From the NCBI GenBank assembly GCA_027484825.1, contig JAIXSE010000021.1, forward strand, positions 124,001 to 188,000: a stretch of DNA of 64,000 nucleotides. Direction: 5' to 3'. Source of the DNA: Rubrivivax sp. Lineage in GTDB: Bacteria; Pseudomonadota; Gammaproteobacteria; Burkholderiales; Burkholderiaceae_C. The notes under the pieces are model-generated. The model was not told where the DNA came from, did no database searches, and saw only the letters and a list, made by a program, of their open reading frames with translations. Every line of letters starts with the position of its first letter. The first letter of the stretch is position 1. This document shows, in pieces, positions 32,388 through 42,854 of this stretch. The position numbers and the translations under genes are program-made.

Positions 32388-34568
32388 ATGCTGAGCGATC
32401 TGTCTTCAACCTCCCTCCTGGCAGCAGCCTCCGGCCTGCTGTGCCTGCTGGCGCACCTGGCGCTGGCCGTCGTCGTCTGGCCGCAGATCCAGCAGCAGCC
32501 CCGCCGCGCACTGCGCCTGCAGGCCGCCTTGCTGCTCACCGCCGTCTGGGCCGCCCTGGACACCCTCGAAGCCCTGGGCTGGGCCTCCGGCCGCGGCGCC
32601 CTCACGCAGTTGGCCCTGCCCGTGGCGGACGCGCTGCGGTACGGCGCCTGGTTCGCCTTCATCCTCGCGCTGGTGGAACTGCCGCCGCAGTCCGACGGCC
32701 GACGCGCCTCCGGCGTGCCGCATTCGCTGCAAATCCTGGCCTGGTCCGGCGTGGCCGCGGCCATCGCGCTGCCCATCTGGCGCTTTTGGGGCGACACCCC
32801 CGTTGTGCTGCTGCAGCGGCCCATGGCCATGGCCTGGCTGGGCCTGGGCGTGCTGGGCCTGGTGCTGCTGGAGCAGATGCTGCGCAACATCGACCGCGAC
32901 GCCCGCTGGAATGCCAAGCCGGTCTGCCTGGGTCTGGGCGCCATCTTCATCTTCGACGTCTTCGTCTACTCCCAGGCATCCCTCTTCCAGCAATTCGACG
33001 GCGACGCCCTGAGCGTGCGCGCCTTGGTCCACGGCATGGCCGTGCCGCTGCTCTGGCTGGCCAGCCGCCGCCACCGCAAGTGGCTGGACAAGCTGCATGT
33101 TTCCCGCGCCGCCGCCTTCCAGTCGTTGACGCTGCTGATCGTCGGCGGCTATCTGCTCGTGGTGTCGGGGCTGGGCTATTACGTCCGCTACACCGGCGGC
33201 GAATGGGGAAGGGCGCTGCAACAGGTGCTGCTGGCGGTCGGGGTGCTGGCGCTGCTGCTGATCGGCCTGTCCGGCTCCATGCGGGCCAAGCTGCGGGTCT
33301 ACATCAGCAAGAATTTTTTCAGCTACCGCTACGACTACCGGCAGGAGTGGCTGCGCTTCACCGGCATGCTGTCGGCCAGCGCGTCGCCGGCACAGCTGGG
33401 CGAGTCGGTCATCCACGGCATGGCCAATCTGGTGGAAGGCCCCTCCGGTGCGCTCTGGCTGCGCCGCGGCCCCGCCGCCGACGACTTCGTGCAGACCGCC
33501 CGCTGGAACCTGCAGGAGCAGCGCGACAGCGTCGTGCCGGATGAAGCGCTGCTGCGCTGGCTGCAGTCCCGCGCCTGGATCATCGACATCCAGGAATGGC
33601 GCCAGCATCCCGAGGTCTATGAGCATGTGGTGCTGCCTCCCGCCTTGGCCGGCGATGAACGCCACTGGCTGATCGTCCCGCTGATCCAGGCCGGTGGCCT
33701 GATCGGCTGGGTGGTGCTGGGCCAGCCCCGCACTTCGCTGGAGCTGAACTGGGAAGTGCGCGACCTGCTGCGCACCGCCGCCCAACAGGCCGCCAGCTAT
33801 CTGGCGCAGATGCAGGCCACCGAAGCGCTGCTGGAGGCCCGCAAGTTCGAGGCCTTCAACCGCATGTCCGCCTTTGTGGTGCACGACCTCAAGAACATCA
33901 TCACCCAGCTCTCGCTGATGATGAAGAACGCCAAGCGGCTGCGCGACAACCCGGAATTCCAGCAGGACATGCTGGACACCGTCGAGAACTCGCTGGAGAA
34001 GATGCGCCAGCTCATGCTGCAACTGCGCGAGGGCGACAAGCCGCATCACGGCAGCACTGGCGGCGTGGCCCTGGTGCCCATCGCCAGGCGCCTGGCGGCC
34101 TCCGCCGTATCCAAGGGGCGCGCGCTGGAGCTGGACCTGCGCGACGAGGTCAGCGCCCGCGGCCACGAGGAACGCATCGAGCGCGTCCTCGGCCATGTGG
34201 TCCAGAACGCCCTGGATGCCACCCCGATTGAGGGGAGGGTTTTACTGCGCTTACAACGCATGGGCAGCCATGCCCAGGTGGAAGTGGAGGATACTGGTTG
34301 CGGCATGACGCAGGAGTTCATGGACCAGCGCCTCTTCAAGCCTTTCCAGACCACCAAAAGTGCTGGCATGGGCATCGGAGCGTACGAGAGCTACCAGTAC
34401 CTGCAGGAACTTGGAGGAAAGATCAACGTGGACAGCGCCCCCGGCCGCGGCACCCAGGTCAAGATCCTGCTGCCGCTGTTCTTTGCCGATGCCGATGGCC
34501 CCGCGGTCAGCGAGCGCCGCCATGGCGAACCGGATGCCGGCCGTGACGCGACCGTCGTGCGCCCGTGA
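32388..34568 (+). CDS. prsK: XrtA/PEP-CTERM system histidine kinase PrsK
   Basis: 726 residues. About seven or eight N-terminal hydrophobic helices are followed by a GAF-like region (about 330-470). The kinase core has His499 in FVVHDLKNIITQLSLMM, N-box VVQNALDATP, G1 VEDTGCGM, F-box-like LFKPFQTTK and G2 GMGIGAYESYQYLQELGGKI. The atypical H-box HDLKNI is a hallmark of PrsK. With PrsR it is the predicted regulator of EPS and PEP-CTERM genes. prsR begins 41 bases downstream. Confidence 0.93.
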   Translation: MLSDLSSTSLLAAASGLLCLLAHLALAVVVWPQIQQQPRRALRLQAALLLTAVWAALDTLEALGWASGRGALTQLALPVADALRYGAWFAFILALVELPPQSDGRRASGVPHSLQILAWSGVAAAIALPIWRFWGDTPVVLLQRPMAMAWLGLGVLGLVLLEQMLRNIDRDARWNAKPVCLGLGAIFIFDVFVYSQASLFQQFDGDALSVRALVHGMAVPLLWLASRRHRKWLDKLHVSRAAAFQSLTLLIVGGYLLVVSGLGYYVRYTGGEWGRALQQVLLAVGVLALLLIGLSGSMRAKLRVYISKNFFSYRYDYRQEWLRFTGMLSASASPAQLGESVIHGMANLVEGPSGALWLRRGPAADDFVQTARWNLQEQRDSVVPDEALLRWLQSRAWIIDIQEWRQHPEVYEHVVLPPALAGDERHWLIVPLIQAGGLIGWVVLGQPRTSLELNWEVRDLLRTAAQQAASYLAQMQATEALLEARKFEAFNRMSAFVVHDLKNIITQLSLMMKNAKRLRDNPEFQQDMLDTVENSLEKMRQLMLQLREGDKPHHGSTGGVALVPIARRLAASAVSKGRALELDLRDEVSARGHEERIERVLGHVVQNALDATPIEGRVLLRLQRMGSHAQVEVEDTGCGMTQEFMDQRLFKPFQTTKSAGMGIGAYESYQYLQELGGKINVDSAPGRGTQVKILLPLFFADADGPAVSERRHGEPDAGRDATVVRP

Positions 34569-34609
34569 CCGCTTTGTGATCTGTTCCTGATCCTGACCCC
34601 AAGAGCCCG

Positions 34610-35971
<1,362 letters not shown>

Positions 35972-36005
35972 GCCGCGGCCCCATCTGCATCCGAGAGAGA
36001 CACGC

Positions 36006-38930
36006 ATGTCGCAAGACGCCAAGAACCGCCGATCCCAAGCCCCGTCCGACCGCCTCGGTGCACCCGCCGCCGCATCGGCCCAGCGCGCCGGCCCCTCGCG
36101 CCTGGTGCGGGGCCTGCGTCGCGGAGCCGGTCTCCTGGCACTGAGCTCGGCACTGGGCTCGACCCTGCTGCTGGGCGGCTGCCTGGGCGAGTCGGCTCAG
36201 GATATGGTCAAGTCGGCCCGGGAACACCTGGACAAGAAGGATCCGAAGGCCGCCATCATCCAGCTCAAGAATGCGCTGCAAAAGGACGGCTCGCTGGGCG
36301 AGGCCCGCTACCTGCTGGCGCGCGCGCTGCTGGATGCCGGGGATCTGTCCGGCGCCGTGATCGAGGCCGACAAGGCCAAGGCGCAGGGCTACAGCAGCGA
36401 CAGCATGACGGCCTTGCAGGCGCGTCTGCTGCTGCTGCAGGGCAAGTCCGACGAAGTGGTGAGCCAGTACGCCGGTCGGCATCTCGCCAGCACCCCCGAC
36501 GAAGCGGATCTGCAAAGCAGCCTGGTGGGTGCTTATCTTGCCAAGCGCCAGTTGCCCGAGGCCCGCGCGGCGGCCGACGCAGCGCTCAAGGCCCAGCCGG
36601 ACAGCATGGCCGTGCAGTTGATGAACGTGCGTCTGATGACGGCCGAGGGCAAGCTCAAGGACGCCCTGGCCCAGTTGGAGACGCTGCTGGCCAAGTCCCC
36701 CAACGCCCCCGAAGCCTGGCAGGCCAAGGGTGATCTGCTGGAGCTGGCTGATGCCCCGCAAGACCAGCGCATCGAGGCCTACCGCAAGGCGCTGGCCCTG
36801 GACAAGAAGCTGGCCGTGGCCCACTCCGGCCTGATCACCGCCCTGATGCGCAAGGGCGACAAGCCTGCCGCCAGGGAAGCTGTCGCCGCGATGAAGGCGG
36901 CGCTGCCCAGCCATGCGCAGACCTTCTATTACGCCTCCATCTTCGCGCTGGAAGACGGCAACCTGAAGGAGGCCACTGACCTCAGCCTGGCCCTGCTGAA
37001 AATCGCGCCCGGCAATGACCGCGCCTTGTACCTGGCCGGCCGCGTGGCGCAGGCGTCGGGCGACCTGCGTCAAGCCGAGGCCAACTTTGCCAAGGTGGTC
37101 AGCACCGCGCCGGACGCGCCGCAGGCCCGCATTGCGCTGGCCCAGGTGCAACTGCGCGGCGGCGATGTCGACCAGGCCTGGGCCACGTTGCAGCCCCTGC
37201 TGGAGTCCAAGCCGGGCCCCACCGGTGAGGCCCTGGCACTGGCCGCGGAGATCAAGCTCAAGCAAGGGCAGGGGGATGCGGCCGAGCAGTTGCTGGCCCG
37301 CGCCGCCGAACTCGATCCGAAGGACATCACCAGCCGCGTCGGCCTGGCGCTGACCCAGGCCCGCAAGGGTCAGGAAGCCCAGGCGGTGGAGGCGCTGCGC
37401 AAGCTGGCCGCCGAAGACAAAGGCATCACCGCCGACCTGGCCCTGGTGAGCCTGGCCCTGCGCAAGAAGGACTGGGCGCAGGCCGATGAGGTGATCAACG
37501 GCATCGACCGCAAGAGCCCCGAGAGCGGCGCAGCCCCCGAGCTGCGCGGCCGTGTGGCCCTGTTCCGCGGCGACCGCGCCGGCGCCCGCAAGCAGTTCGA
37601 GGAAGCCATTCGCCGCGACCCCAAGGCGATGGCCCCGGCCAACAATCTCGCGGCCATGGACCTGCAGGACCGCAAACCGGAAGATGCAGCCAAGCGCTAT
37701 GACGCCGCCATCAAGGCCGATCCGAAGAATGTGAAGCCGGTGATGGCGCAGATGGGCGTGCGGGTGACGCATCAGCTGGTCAAGCCGGATGAGGCCATCC
37801 AGCAGCTCGGCGAGATCGTGCGGCGCTTTCCCGGAGAGCCGACACCGCGCCTGGCGCTGGTCAGCCTGCTGGTCAACAAGCAGGACCTGAAGCAGGCGGC
37901 CTCGGTGGCGCAGGAAGGCGTCGTGGCCAATCCGGAGTCCGCGGAACTGGTGGATGCGCTGGGCCAGGTGCAGATGGCCCAGGGGGAACGGCAGTCGGCC
38001 ATCAACAGTTTCAACAAGGTGGCGGCGCTGTCGCCGCGCTCACCGCTGGGGCCGCTGCGACTGGCCGATCTGTACATGGCCGGCGGCACGCCTGCCGACC
38101 GGGACCAGGCTGCTGCAGCACTCAAGCGGGCCCAGGCGATTGCGCCCGGAGATGCCGAGCTGTCGGAGAAGGTGGCCGGCAAGGCGCTGCTGATTGGCCG
38201 TCCGGAACTGGCCCTGCAGGCGGCCAAGGCCCTGCAGACGGCGCGTCCGACCTTTGGCCTGGGCTGGAAGCTGGAGGGAGACGCGGCCCGGGCCCGCAAG
38301 GACTGGCCCGCCGCGCTGGCGGCCTATCGCCGTGCGGACCAGCTGTCCAAGGCGGCCGGCGCCTCGGTGCCCAACACGGCGCTGGCGGTTGCGCTGCACA
38401 GCGTGCTGGTGGAATCGGGCAAGACCGAAGAGGCCAAGCAGTATGCGAATGCCTGGGTCAGCCAACACAAGCAGGACGCTCTTTTCAGGTACCACCTGGG
38501 CGATGTGGCCCTCACCAAGGGCCAGTGGGACGTGGCAGAGCAGTACTATCAAGGCGTGCTTGCCGACACTCCGGACAATGCCGCTGCAGCCAACAACATC
38601 GCGTGGCTGAAGCTGCGCGCCGGCCGTATCGACGAGAGCCTGAAGTACGCGGAGAAGGCCAACCAGTTGCGGCCCAAGGTGGGTCCGTATCTGGATACCT
38701 GGGCCGAGGCCCTGGCGGCCAAGGGCCAGACGGACAAGGCCATCGAGGTGCAGCAGCAGGCGGTGACCCAGGCACCGAATGTGCCTGCTTACCGGCTGCG
38801 TCTGGCACAGTTGTATGTGACGGGCGGCAAGAAGGCCGAGGCGCAGACCGAACTCAAGCGCCTGGCCGACCTGGGACCCCAATTCGAGCAACAAGCCGAG
38901 GTGCAGAAGCTGCAGGCCGCCATCCGGTAA
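36006..38930 (+). CDS. prsT: XrtA/PEP-CTERM system TPR lipoprotein PrsT
   Basis: 974 residues. After a basic N-terminal extension, a hydrophobic segment ends in the lipobox LLLGGC with Cys59. The rest is tandem TPR repeats, for example ARYLLARALLDAGDLSGAVI and AAANNIAWLKLRAGRIDESL, through to the C-terminus. PrsT proteins accompany PrsK/PrsR and EPS export in exosortase-containing bacteria; they probably scaffold the assembly in the periplasm or at the outer membrane. It follows prsR by 34 bases. Confidence 0.92.
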   Translation: MSQDAKNRRSQAPSDRLGAPAAASAQRAGPSRLVRGLRRGAGLLALSSALGSTLLLGGCLGESAQDMVKSAREHLDKKDPKAAIIQLKNALQKDGSLGEARYLLARALLDAGDLSGAVIEADKAKAQGYSSDSMTALQARLLLLQGKSDEVVSQYAGRHLASTPDEADLQSSLVGAYLAKRQLPEARAAADAALKAQPDSMAVQLMNVRLMTAEGKLKDALAQLETLLAKSPNAPEAWQAKGDLLELADAPQDQRIEAYRKALALDKKLAVAHSGLITALMRKGDKPAAREAVAAMKAALPSHAQTFYYASIFALEDGNLKEATDLSLALLKIAPGNDRALYLAGRVAQASGDLRQAEANFAKVVSTAPDAPQARIALAQVQLRGGDVDQAWATLQPLLESKPGPTGEALALAAEIKLKQGQGDAAEQLLARAAELDPKDITSRVGLALTQARKGQEAQAVEALRKLAAEDKGITADLALVSLALRKKDWAQADEVINGIDRKSPESGAAPELRGRVALFRGDRAGARKQFEEAIRRDPKAMAPANNLAAMDLQDRKPEDAAKRYDAAIKADPKNVKPVMAQMGVRVTHQLVKPDEAIQQLGEIVRRFPGEPTPRLALVSLLVNKQDLKQAASVAQEGVVANPESAELVDALGQVQMAQGERQSAINSFNKVAALSPRSPLGPLRLADLYMAGGTPADRDQAAAALKRAQAIAPGDAELSEKVAGKALLIGRPELALQAAKALQTARPTFGLGWKLEGDAARARKDWPAALAAYRRADQLSKAAGASVPNTALAVALHSVLVESGKTEEAKQYANAWVSQHKQDALFRYHLGDVALTKGQWDVAEQYYQGVLADTPDNAAAANNIAWLKLRAGRIDESLKYAEKANQLRPKVGPYLDTWAEALAAKGQTDKAIEVQQQAVTQAPNVPAYRLRLAQLYVTGGKKAEAQTELKRLADLGPQFEQQAEVQKLQAAIR

Positions 38931-38973
38931 ACCGAAGGCCGGCAGCCGACCGCATCGCTAGGGAGACGGTCAT

Positions 38974-40275
38974 ATGAGCCAGATTCGTCGCTCCAGTCTG
39001 CGCAAGCGCTTCCACCAGGGGCTGCGCAAGCTGTTTTCGAGCCTGCCCAAGCCCTGGCGCTTTGCGGTGTACCGCCGCATGGTGGACTGCGACCCCGCGC
39101 CCAGCGATCGGCTGGAGCTCAAGGTCGCGGAGACGGAAGAGGAGCTGGAGGCCTGCTTCCACATCCTGCATGACGCCTACGTGGGCAGCGGCTTCATGAA
39201 GCCGGACCCCAGCGGCCTGCGCGTGACCATCTACCACTCGCTCCCGACCACCACGACGCTGTGCGCCAAGTACGACGGCGAGGTGGTGGGCACCATCTCG
39301 ATGGTGCGGGAGGGTGTGTTCGGCTTCCCGCTGCAGTCGGTGTTTGACCTGGAAGGCGTGCGGGCCAAGGGCGGCAAGGTGGCGGAGATCTCCGCCCTGG
39401 CGGTGGCGCCGGCCTTTCGCAAGACGGGCGGCGCCATCCTGTTTCCGCTGATGAAGTTCATGCATCAGTACTGCACCGAGTTCTTCGACACCCGGCATCT
39501 GGTGATCGCGGTCAACCCCGACAAGATCGAGCTGTATGAGGCGCTGCTGTTCTTCAAGCGTCTCAAGGAGCAGACGGTCGACAACTACGACTTCGCCAAC
39601 GGCGCCCCCGCCGTGGGCGCGACCCTGGACCTGCACGAGGCCGACGAGGTGTTTGCCCAGGGCTACCGCGGCCGGCCGGCCCGCAAGAACCTGCACCAGT
39701 ACTTCTTCCGCCACAAGCTGCCCAACATCAAGCTGCCGGAGCGCCGCTATCACACCACCAACGATCCGGTGATGACGCCGTATCTGCTGGACCACTTCTT
39801 CAATCATCGGGTGCAGGTGTTTGCCCATCTGCCTGACCGCAAGAAGGCGCTGCTGTGGTCGGTCTACCGGCAGCCGGAGTTCCGACCGGTGCTGCCCATG
39901 CTCAGCGGCGGCGAGGACCTGGGACGGGCCCTGCGGCAGTACCCGCGTTATTCCATGCGCTGCCCGGGCCATATCGACCTGCCGGCCAACAATGGGCTGC
40001 CGGCCATCGGGCATGTGCAGCTGGATGTGATCGAGGTGTCCGCCCAGGGTTTTCAGGCGGAGTGCAAACATGAGCTGCCACTGAATGTCGAAGGGCGGGT
40101 GGAGATCGAGCTGGGGCACAACACCCGGTCGCGCCTGCTGGCCCATGCGGTACGCCGGCGCGAGACGGAGCAGGGTACTTTCTACGGTTTCCGGATCGAC
40201 GATCCGGACCGCAACTGGCGCAGTTTTGTCTCGGAGCTCGAGATGGGGCAGACCGCGCGGGACCTGGCGGCTTGA
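38974..40275 (+). CDS. PEP-CTERM-associated N-acyltransferase fused to a PilZ-like domain
   Basis: 433 residues. The N-terminal FeeM-like GNAT domain (about 45-210) includes ACFHILHDAYVGSGFMKPDP, GEVVGTISMVRE and VAEISALAVAPAFRKTGGAI. The C-terminal part from residue 320 begins with an RxxxR motif (R325-YSM-R329), followed by beta strands and IEVSAQGFQAEC, close to the (D/N)xSxxG of PilZ. Such a domain would bind c-di-GMP and link acyl-signal synthesis to EPS control. The N-terminal RKRFHQGLRK is basic. It starts 43 bases after prsT. The PilZ assignment is by motif only. Confidence 0.82.
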   Translation: MSQIRRSSLRKRFHQGLRKLFSSLPKPWRFAVYRRMVDCDPAPSDRLELKVAETEEELEACFHILHDAYVGSGFMKPDPSGLRVTIYHSLPTTTTLCAKYDGEVVGTISMVREGVFGFPLQSVFDLEGVRAKGGKVAEISALAVAPAFRKTGGAILFPLMKFMHQYCTEFFDTRHLVIAVNPDKIELYEALLFFKRLKEQTVDNYDFANGAPAVGATLDLHEADEVFAQGYRGRPARKNLHQYFFRHKLPNIKLPERRYHTTNDPVMTPYLLDHFFNHRVQVFAHLPDRKKALLWSVYRQPEFRPVLPMLSGGEDLGRALRQYPRYSMRCPGHIDLPANNGLPAIGHVQLDVIEVSAQGFQAECKHELPLNVEGRVEIELGHNTRSRLLAHAVRRRETEQGTFYGFRIDDPDRNWRSFVSELEMGQTARDLAA

Positions 40276-40292
40276 AGGATGAGAGCAACGAG

Positions 40293-41180
40293 ATGAAGCA
40301 TGCAAGCAAGGCCGCGGGCGCGACGCGTCGCCAGATGCTGGCGCTGGGCGGGGCGGGCGCGGTGAGCGCCGTGAGCTCAATGAGTGGGGCGGGGCTGGCA
40401 TCAGCCGGACTGACCACGGGACTGGCTGCGCTGCTGGCGAGCGAGCCGGCGCATGCGCAGGAAATGTCCAACATGCTGCCGGACCTGATCGACAGGAGCC
40501 GTCAGGCGGTGGTGGCGGTGGGCACCTTCAGCGCCACGGACAATCCGCGCTTTGGTTTTCGCGGCACCGGCTTTGTGGTGGGCGACGGCAAGACCATCGT
40601 CACCTGCGCCCATGTAATTCCCAATCCGCAGGAGAAGGACCTGGCCATCCTGGTGCCGGGGTCGGGCAATGCCTCCGGGCAACCGCAGCAGCGCGCGGTG
40701 CGCCTGCTGCGGCGCGACGCCACGCGGGACCTGGCCGTGCTGGAGCTGGAGGATGGCAAGGCGCTGCCCACCACGCTGACCCTGGCCTCGGTGGACGACA
40801 GTGCCACGGTGGTGAGGGAAGGGGTGGCCGTGGCGCTGATGGGCTATCCGCTGGGGACGTCCTTGGGCGTGCAACTGGTGACGCATCGCGGCATCGTGGC
40901 GGCGCTGACCAAGGCGGCCTTGCCGGCGCCGACCTCGGGCAATCTGTCCGAGCGGGCCATCCGGCAATTGCGCGCGGGGGACATGGAGTTCTTGCAGCTG
41001 GACATCACCGCCTATCCGGGCAACAGCGGCGGACCGCTGCTGGACATCCGCACCGGCAAGGTGGTGGGGGTGGTGAACATGGTGGCGCTCAAGAGCACCC
41101 GCGAGTCGGCGCTGAGTGCGCCGAGCGGCATCAGTTATGCGGTGCCGGTGAAATACGTGCTGCCGCTGCTGGCGCCTTGA
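40293..41180 (+). CDS. Tat-exported trypsin-like serine protease (S1C type)
   Basis: 295 residues from the ATG at 40293; a TTG at 40272 overlapping the upstream stop is an alternative. The Tat signal TRRQMLALGGAGAVSAV has the twin arginines, with a cleavage site near AHAQE. The catalytic triad is His in VTCAHVIPNP, Asp in RDLAVLEL and Ser in YPGNSGGPLLDI. There is no PDZ domain. It may process or check exported EPS-system or PEP-CTERM proteins, judging by its place at the end of the prs block. Confidence 0.9.
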   Translation: MKHASKAAGATRRQMLALGGAGAVSAVSSMSGAGLASAGLTTGLAALLASEPAHAQEMSNMLPDLIDRSRQAVVAVGTFSATDNPRFGFRGTGFVVGDGKTIVTCAHVIPNPQEKDLAILVPGSGNASGQPQQRAVRLLRRDATRDLAVLELEDGKALPTTLTLASVDDSATVVREGVAVALMGYPLGTSLGVQLVTHRGIVAALTKAALPAPTSGNLSERAIRQLRAGDMEFLQLDITAYPGNSGGPLLDIRTGKVVGVVNMVALKSTRESALSAPSGISYAVPVKYVLPLLAP

Positions 41181-41212
41181 TGGTCAGCCGGTGCGGTCAG
41201 GCGGGATGGTCT

Positions 41213-41512
41213 TCAGGCGGGACGGCGGGCCGTCGTCCTTTGCAACTGCTCGTTGATGGCCCGCGCCAGTTTGACGTCTCGTTCGGTGACCCGGCCTGCG
41301 TCATGCGACGTCAGCCAGATGTCGACCACCTTGTAGACATTGAGCCACTCCGGATGGTGGTCCATTCGCTCACAGGTGAATGCGGCTTCGCACATGAAGG
41401 CGATCGCTTCCGGGAAACTGCCGAATTCGATTCGCCGGTAGAGCTTGTGGTCTTGCAAGGTCCATTCGGGAATGGATTCCAAAAGTTCTGACTGGGTTTG
41501 AGCTCCCGACAT
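41213..41512 (-). CDS. phhB: 4a-hydroxytetrahydrobiopterin dehydratase (pterin carbinolamine dehydratase)
   Basis: 99 residues from the ATG at 41512, with AGGAGAAAG upstream; the ORF extends further but without support. The family motif is intact: CERMDHHPEWLNVYKVVDIW then LTSHDAGRVTERD, including the catalytic His-His pair. It dehydrates the pterin carbinolamine formed by aromatic amino-acid hydroxylases. No phhA is nearby. Its start is 23 bases from the divergent aspartic-protease-like gene. Confidence 0.9.
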   Translation of the reverse strand: MSGAQTQSELLESIPEWTLQDHKLYRRIEFGSFPEAIAFMCEAAFTCERMDHHPEWLNVYKVVDIWLTSHDAGRVTERDVKLARAINEQLQRTTARRPA

Positions 41513-41535
41513 ACATCTTTCTCCTGTCATCCTTG

Positions 41536-42480
41536 ATGTTGTTGCTTCAGAGAATTGCCGCAGCCCTTTGGCTGCTTCCTGCCACGGTCTCGATGGCCCT
41601 GGCTGATCCGGTGAAGGATTTGCCTCAGGTGAAGTTGCATTGGGTTGCCGCAACGGTGGCAGGCATCAGTGTCCCCCGGGCCGCCTTGTTGCTCCCCGTC
41701 ACACGATCGGACGCAAGTCTGGTGGGAGTGATGCAAGTGGACACGGGCGCCCCGCGCTCCATCATTTCGTCCGCAGCAAGGCTTCAACTCCTGCAGGAAG
41801 GACTGTTGCGTGAGCGCACGGCGCCTTCGCAGGGCACGCCGCCCATCGGATCTTCCGCCACTTTGATCCTTCACACCAGCACCGGTGGGCGGCTGGAGGA
41901 CGTGGAAGTCGAGATTCAGGACCAGGTGCCGGAGGGCATCCTCGGCGTCATCGGTCTCGATTTCATGACGCATCGCCGGGTGGTCTTTGATCTCGCCGAT
42001 CCTTCCCTCACCGTCGCCTCGGCTGAGCAAGCGCTCCCAGGACTCGACACTTTGGCGAAGCTTCCCCTCAAGGCCGTCGGTGACCATGTCACCGTTTCGC
42101 TGTCCATCGGTGGCGTGCTCGTCGACCCGGCACTGGTAGATACAGGCGCCAGCGCATTCGGGGTGTCGCTCTTTGATGAGTCGCTATGGAGGCAGGTGCA
42201 AGCATTGGGCATCTCCCAGCGCTGTTCGCTTCACATTCCGGCTCACCAGGCTGCGGGTCAGCAGATCACCTTGACATCAGGCGTGGTCCAGGGAGATCTT
42301 TGCATGGGGGATCTCTGCTTTCCGGCAGGTGCCGTCACGGTCACCAGCCGGGTTCCAGTGCCGGGCACCAAAGGGCTCATCGGCATGGCGCCGTTCACCG
42401 ACGGCAAGCTGGTGTTCGACGTACCGCACATGGCCCTTTATGTGTCGCAGCCCCATGCGTCGCCCCCAATCTGTCGATAG
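41536..42480 (+). CDS. Secreted protein with two DTG motifs, possible pepsin-like aspartic protease
   Basis: 314 residues from the ATG at 41536. The signal peptide is LLLQRIAAALWLLPATVSMA with cleavage near ALADP. Two DTGA motifs occur: QVDTGAPRSII at about residue 70 and LVDTGASAFGV at about residue 200, with ILGVIGLDFM and KGLIGMAPF as the matching flap/Ile-Gly segments. Together they look like two retropepsin-like lobes in one chain, as in eukaryotic pepsins. Most bacterial relatives have one lobe and dimerise. C-terminal cysteines (RCSLHIP, DLCMGDLC) could form disulfides. The substrate is unknown. Confidence 0.78.
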   Translation: MLLLQRIAAALWLLPATVSMALADPVKDLPQVKLHWVAATVAGISVPRAALLLPVTRSDASLVGVMQVDTGAPRSIISSAARLQLLQEGLLRERTAPSQGTPPIGSSATLILHTSTGGRLEDVEVEIQDQVPEGILGVIGLDFMTHRRVVFDLADPSLTVASAEQALPGLDTLAKLPLKAVGDHVTVSLSIGGVLVDPALVDTGASAFGVSLFDESLWRQVQALGISQRCSLHIPAHQAAGQQITLTSGVVQGDLCMGDLCFPAGAVTVTSRVPVPGTKGLIGMAPFTDGKLVFDVPHMALYVSQPHASPPICR

Positions 42481-42500
42481 GGGCTACGCGTAGGCCCTAT
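42477..42500. terminator. Near-perfect 24-bp palindrome shared by two convergent stop codons
   Basis: The 24 bases read ATAGGGG on the left and GCCCTAT on the right around CTACGCGTAG, with one mismatched pair. The left arm contains the TAG of the upstream gene (42478-42480). The right arm holds the stop of the minus-strand gene (42497-42499). It may terminate both directions. Confidence 0.6.
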
Positions 42501-42706
42501 GGTGTCGTGCCGTCCAATGTGTCCAGGTCATTCAAGACGTCCCAGGCGTCTCGGAAACGTCCCTGCGCCCACTCTTCATTGCCCAAGGCGAACAGTTTGA
42601 GCATGGCTGCGCGACGTTCCTGGGTCTCCTGGTTGGCCGCATCCGCGTTCTCCAATGCGCCACCACCGCTTGGCAGGATCGACCGGGAATGGCCGGAATC
42701 GTTCAT
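42497..42706 (-). CDS. Small hypothetical protein
   Basis: 69 residues from the ATG at 42706, with GGAG nine bases upstream. The C-terminal part, AAMLKLFALGNEEWAQGRFR then DAWDVLNDLD, resembles the LKLLALGxxxxxxG tail seen in some short antitoxin-like proteins, but no toxin gene is adjacent. I would not assign a function. Confidence 0.55.
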   Translation of the reverse strand: MNDSGHSRSILPSGGGALENADAANQETQERRAAMLKLFALGNEEWAQGRFRDAWDVLNDLDTLDGTTP

Positions 42707-42854
42707 GGGTAGGTCTCCGTGATCAAAAGAACTGAGTGCGCCACGGTGCGGACTGGTTTACTGGCCAGCGCCGTTTTTAGGGATGGTCATTGCGGGTCTG
42801 CTTCCTAGTATGGTGACAGACGCGCAAAGTGCGCATCGCCATTCGGGAGCCTCC

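Noticed and set aside
42497-42706. Interpretation of the 69-residue gene as an antitoxin
   Set aside because: The resemblance is limited to a short LKLFALG-type stretch and there is no adjacent toxin gene.
42721-42854. Sigma-54 promoter upstream of the PEP-CTERM gene
   Set aside because: No GG-N10-GC element with adequate flanks was found.
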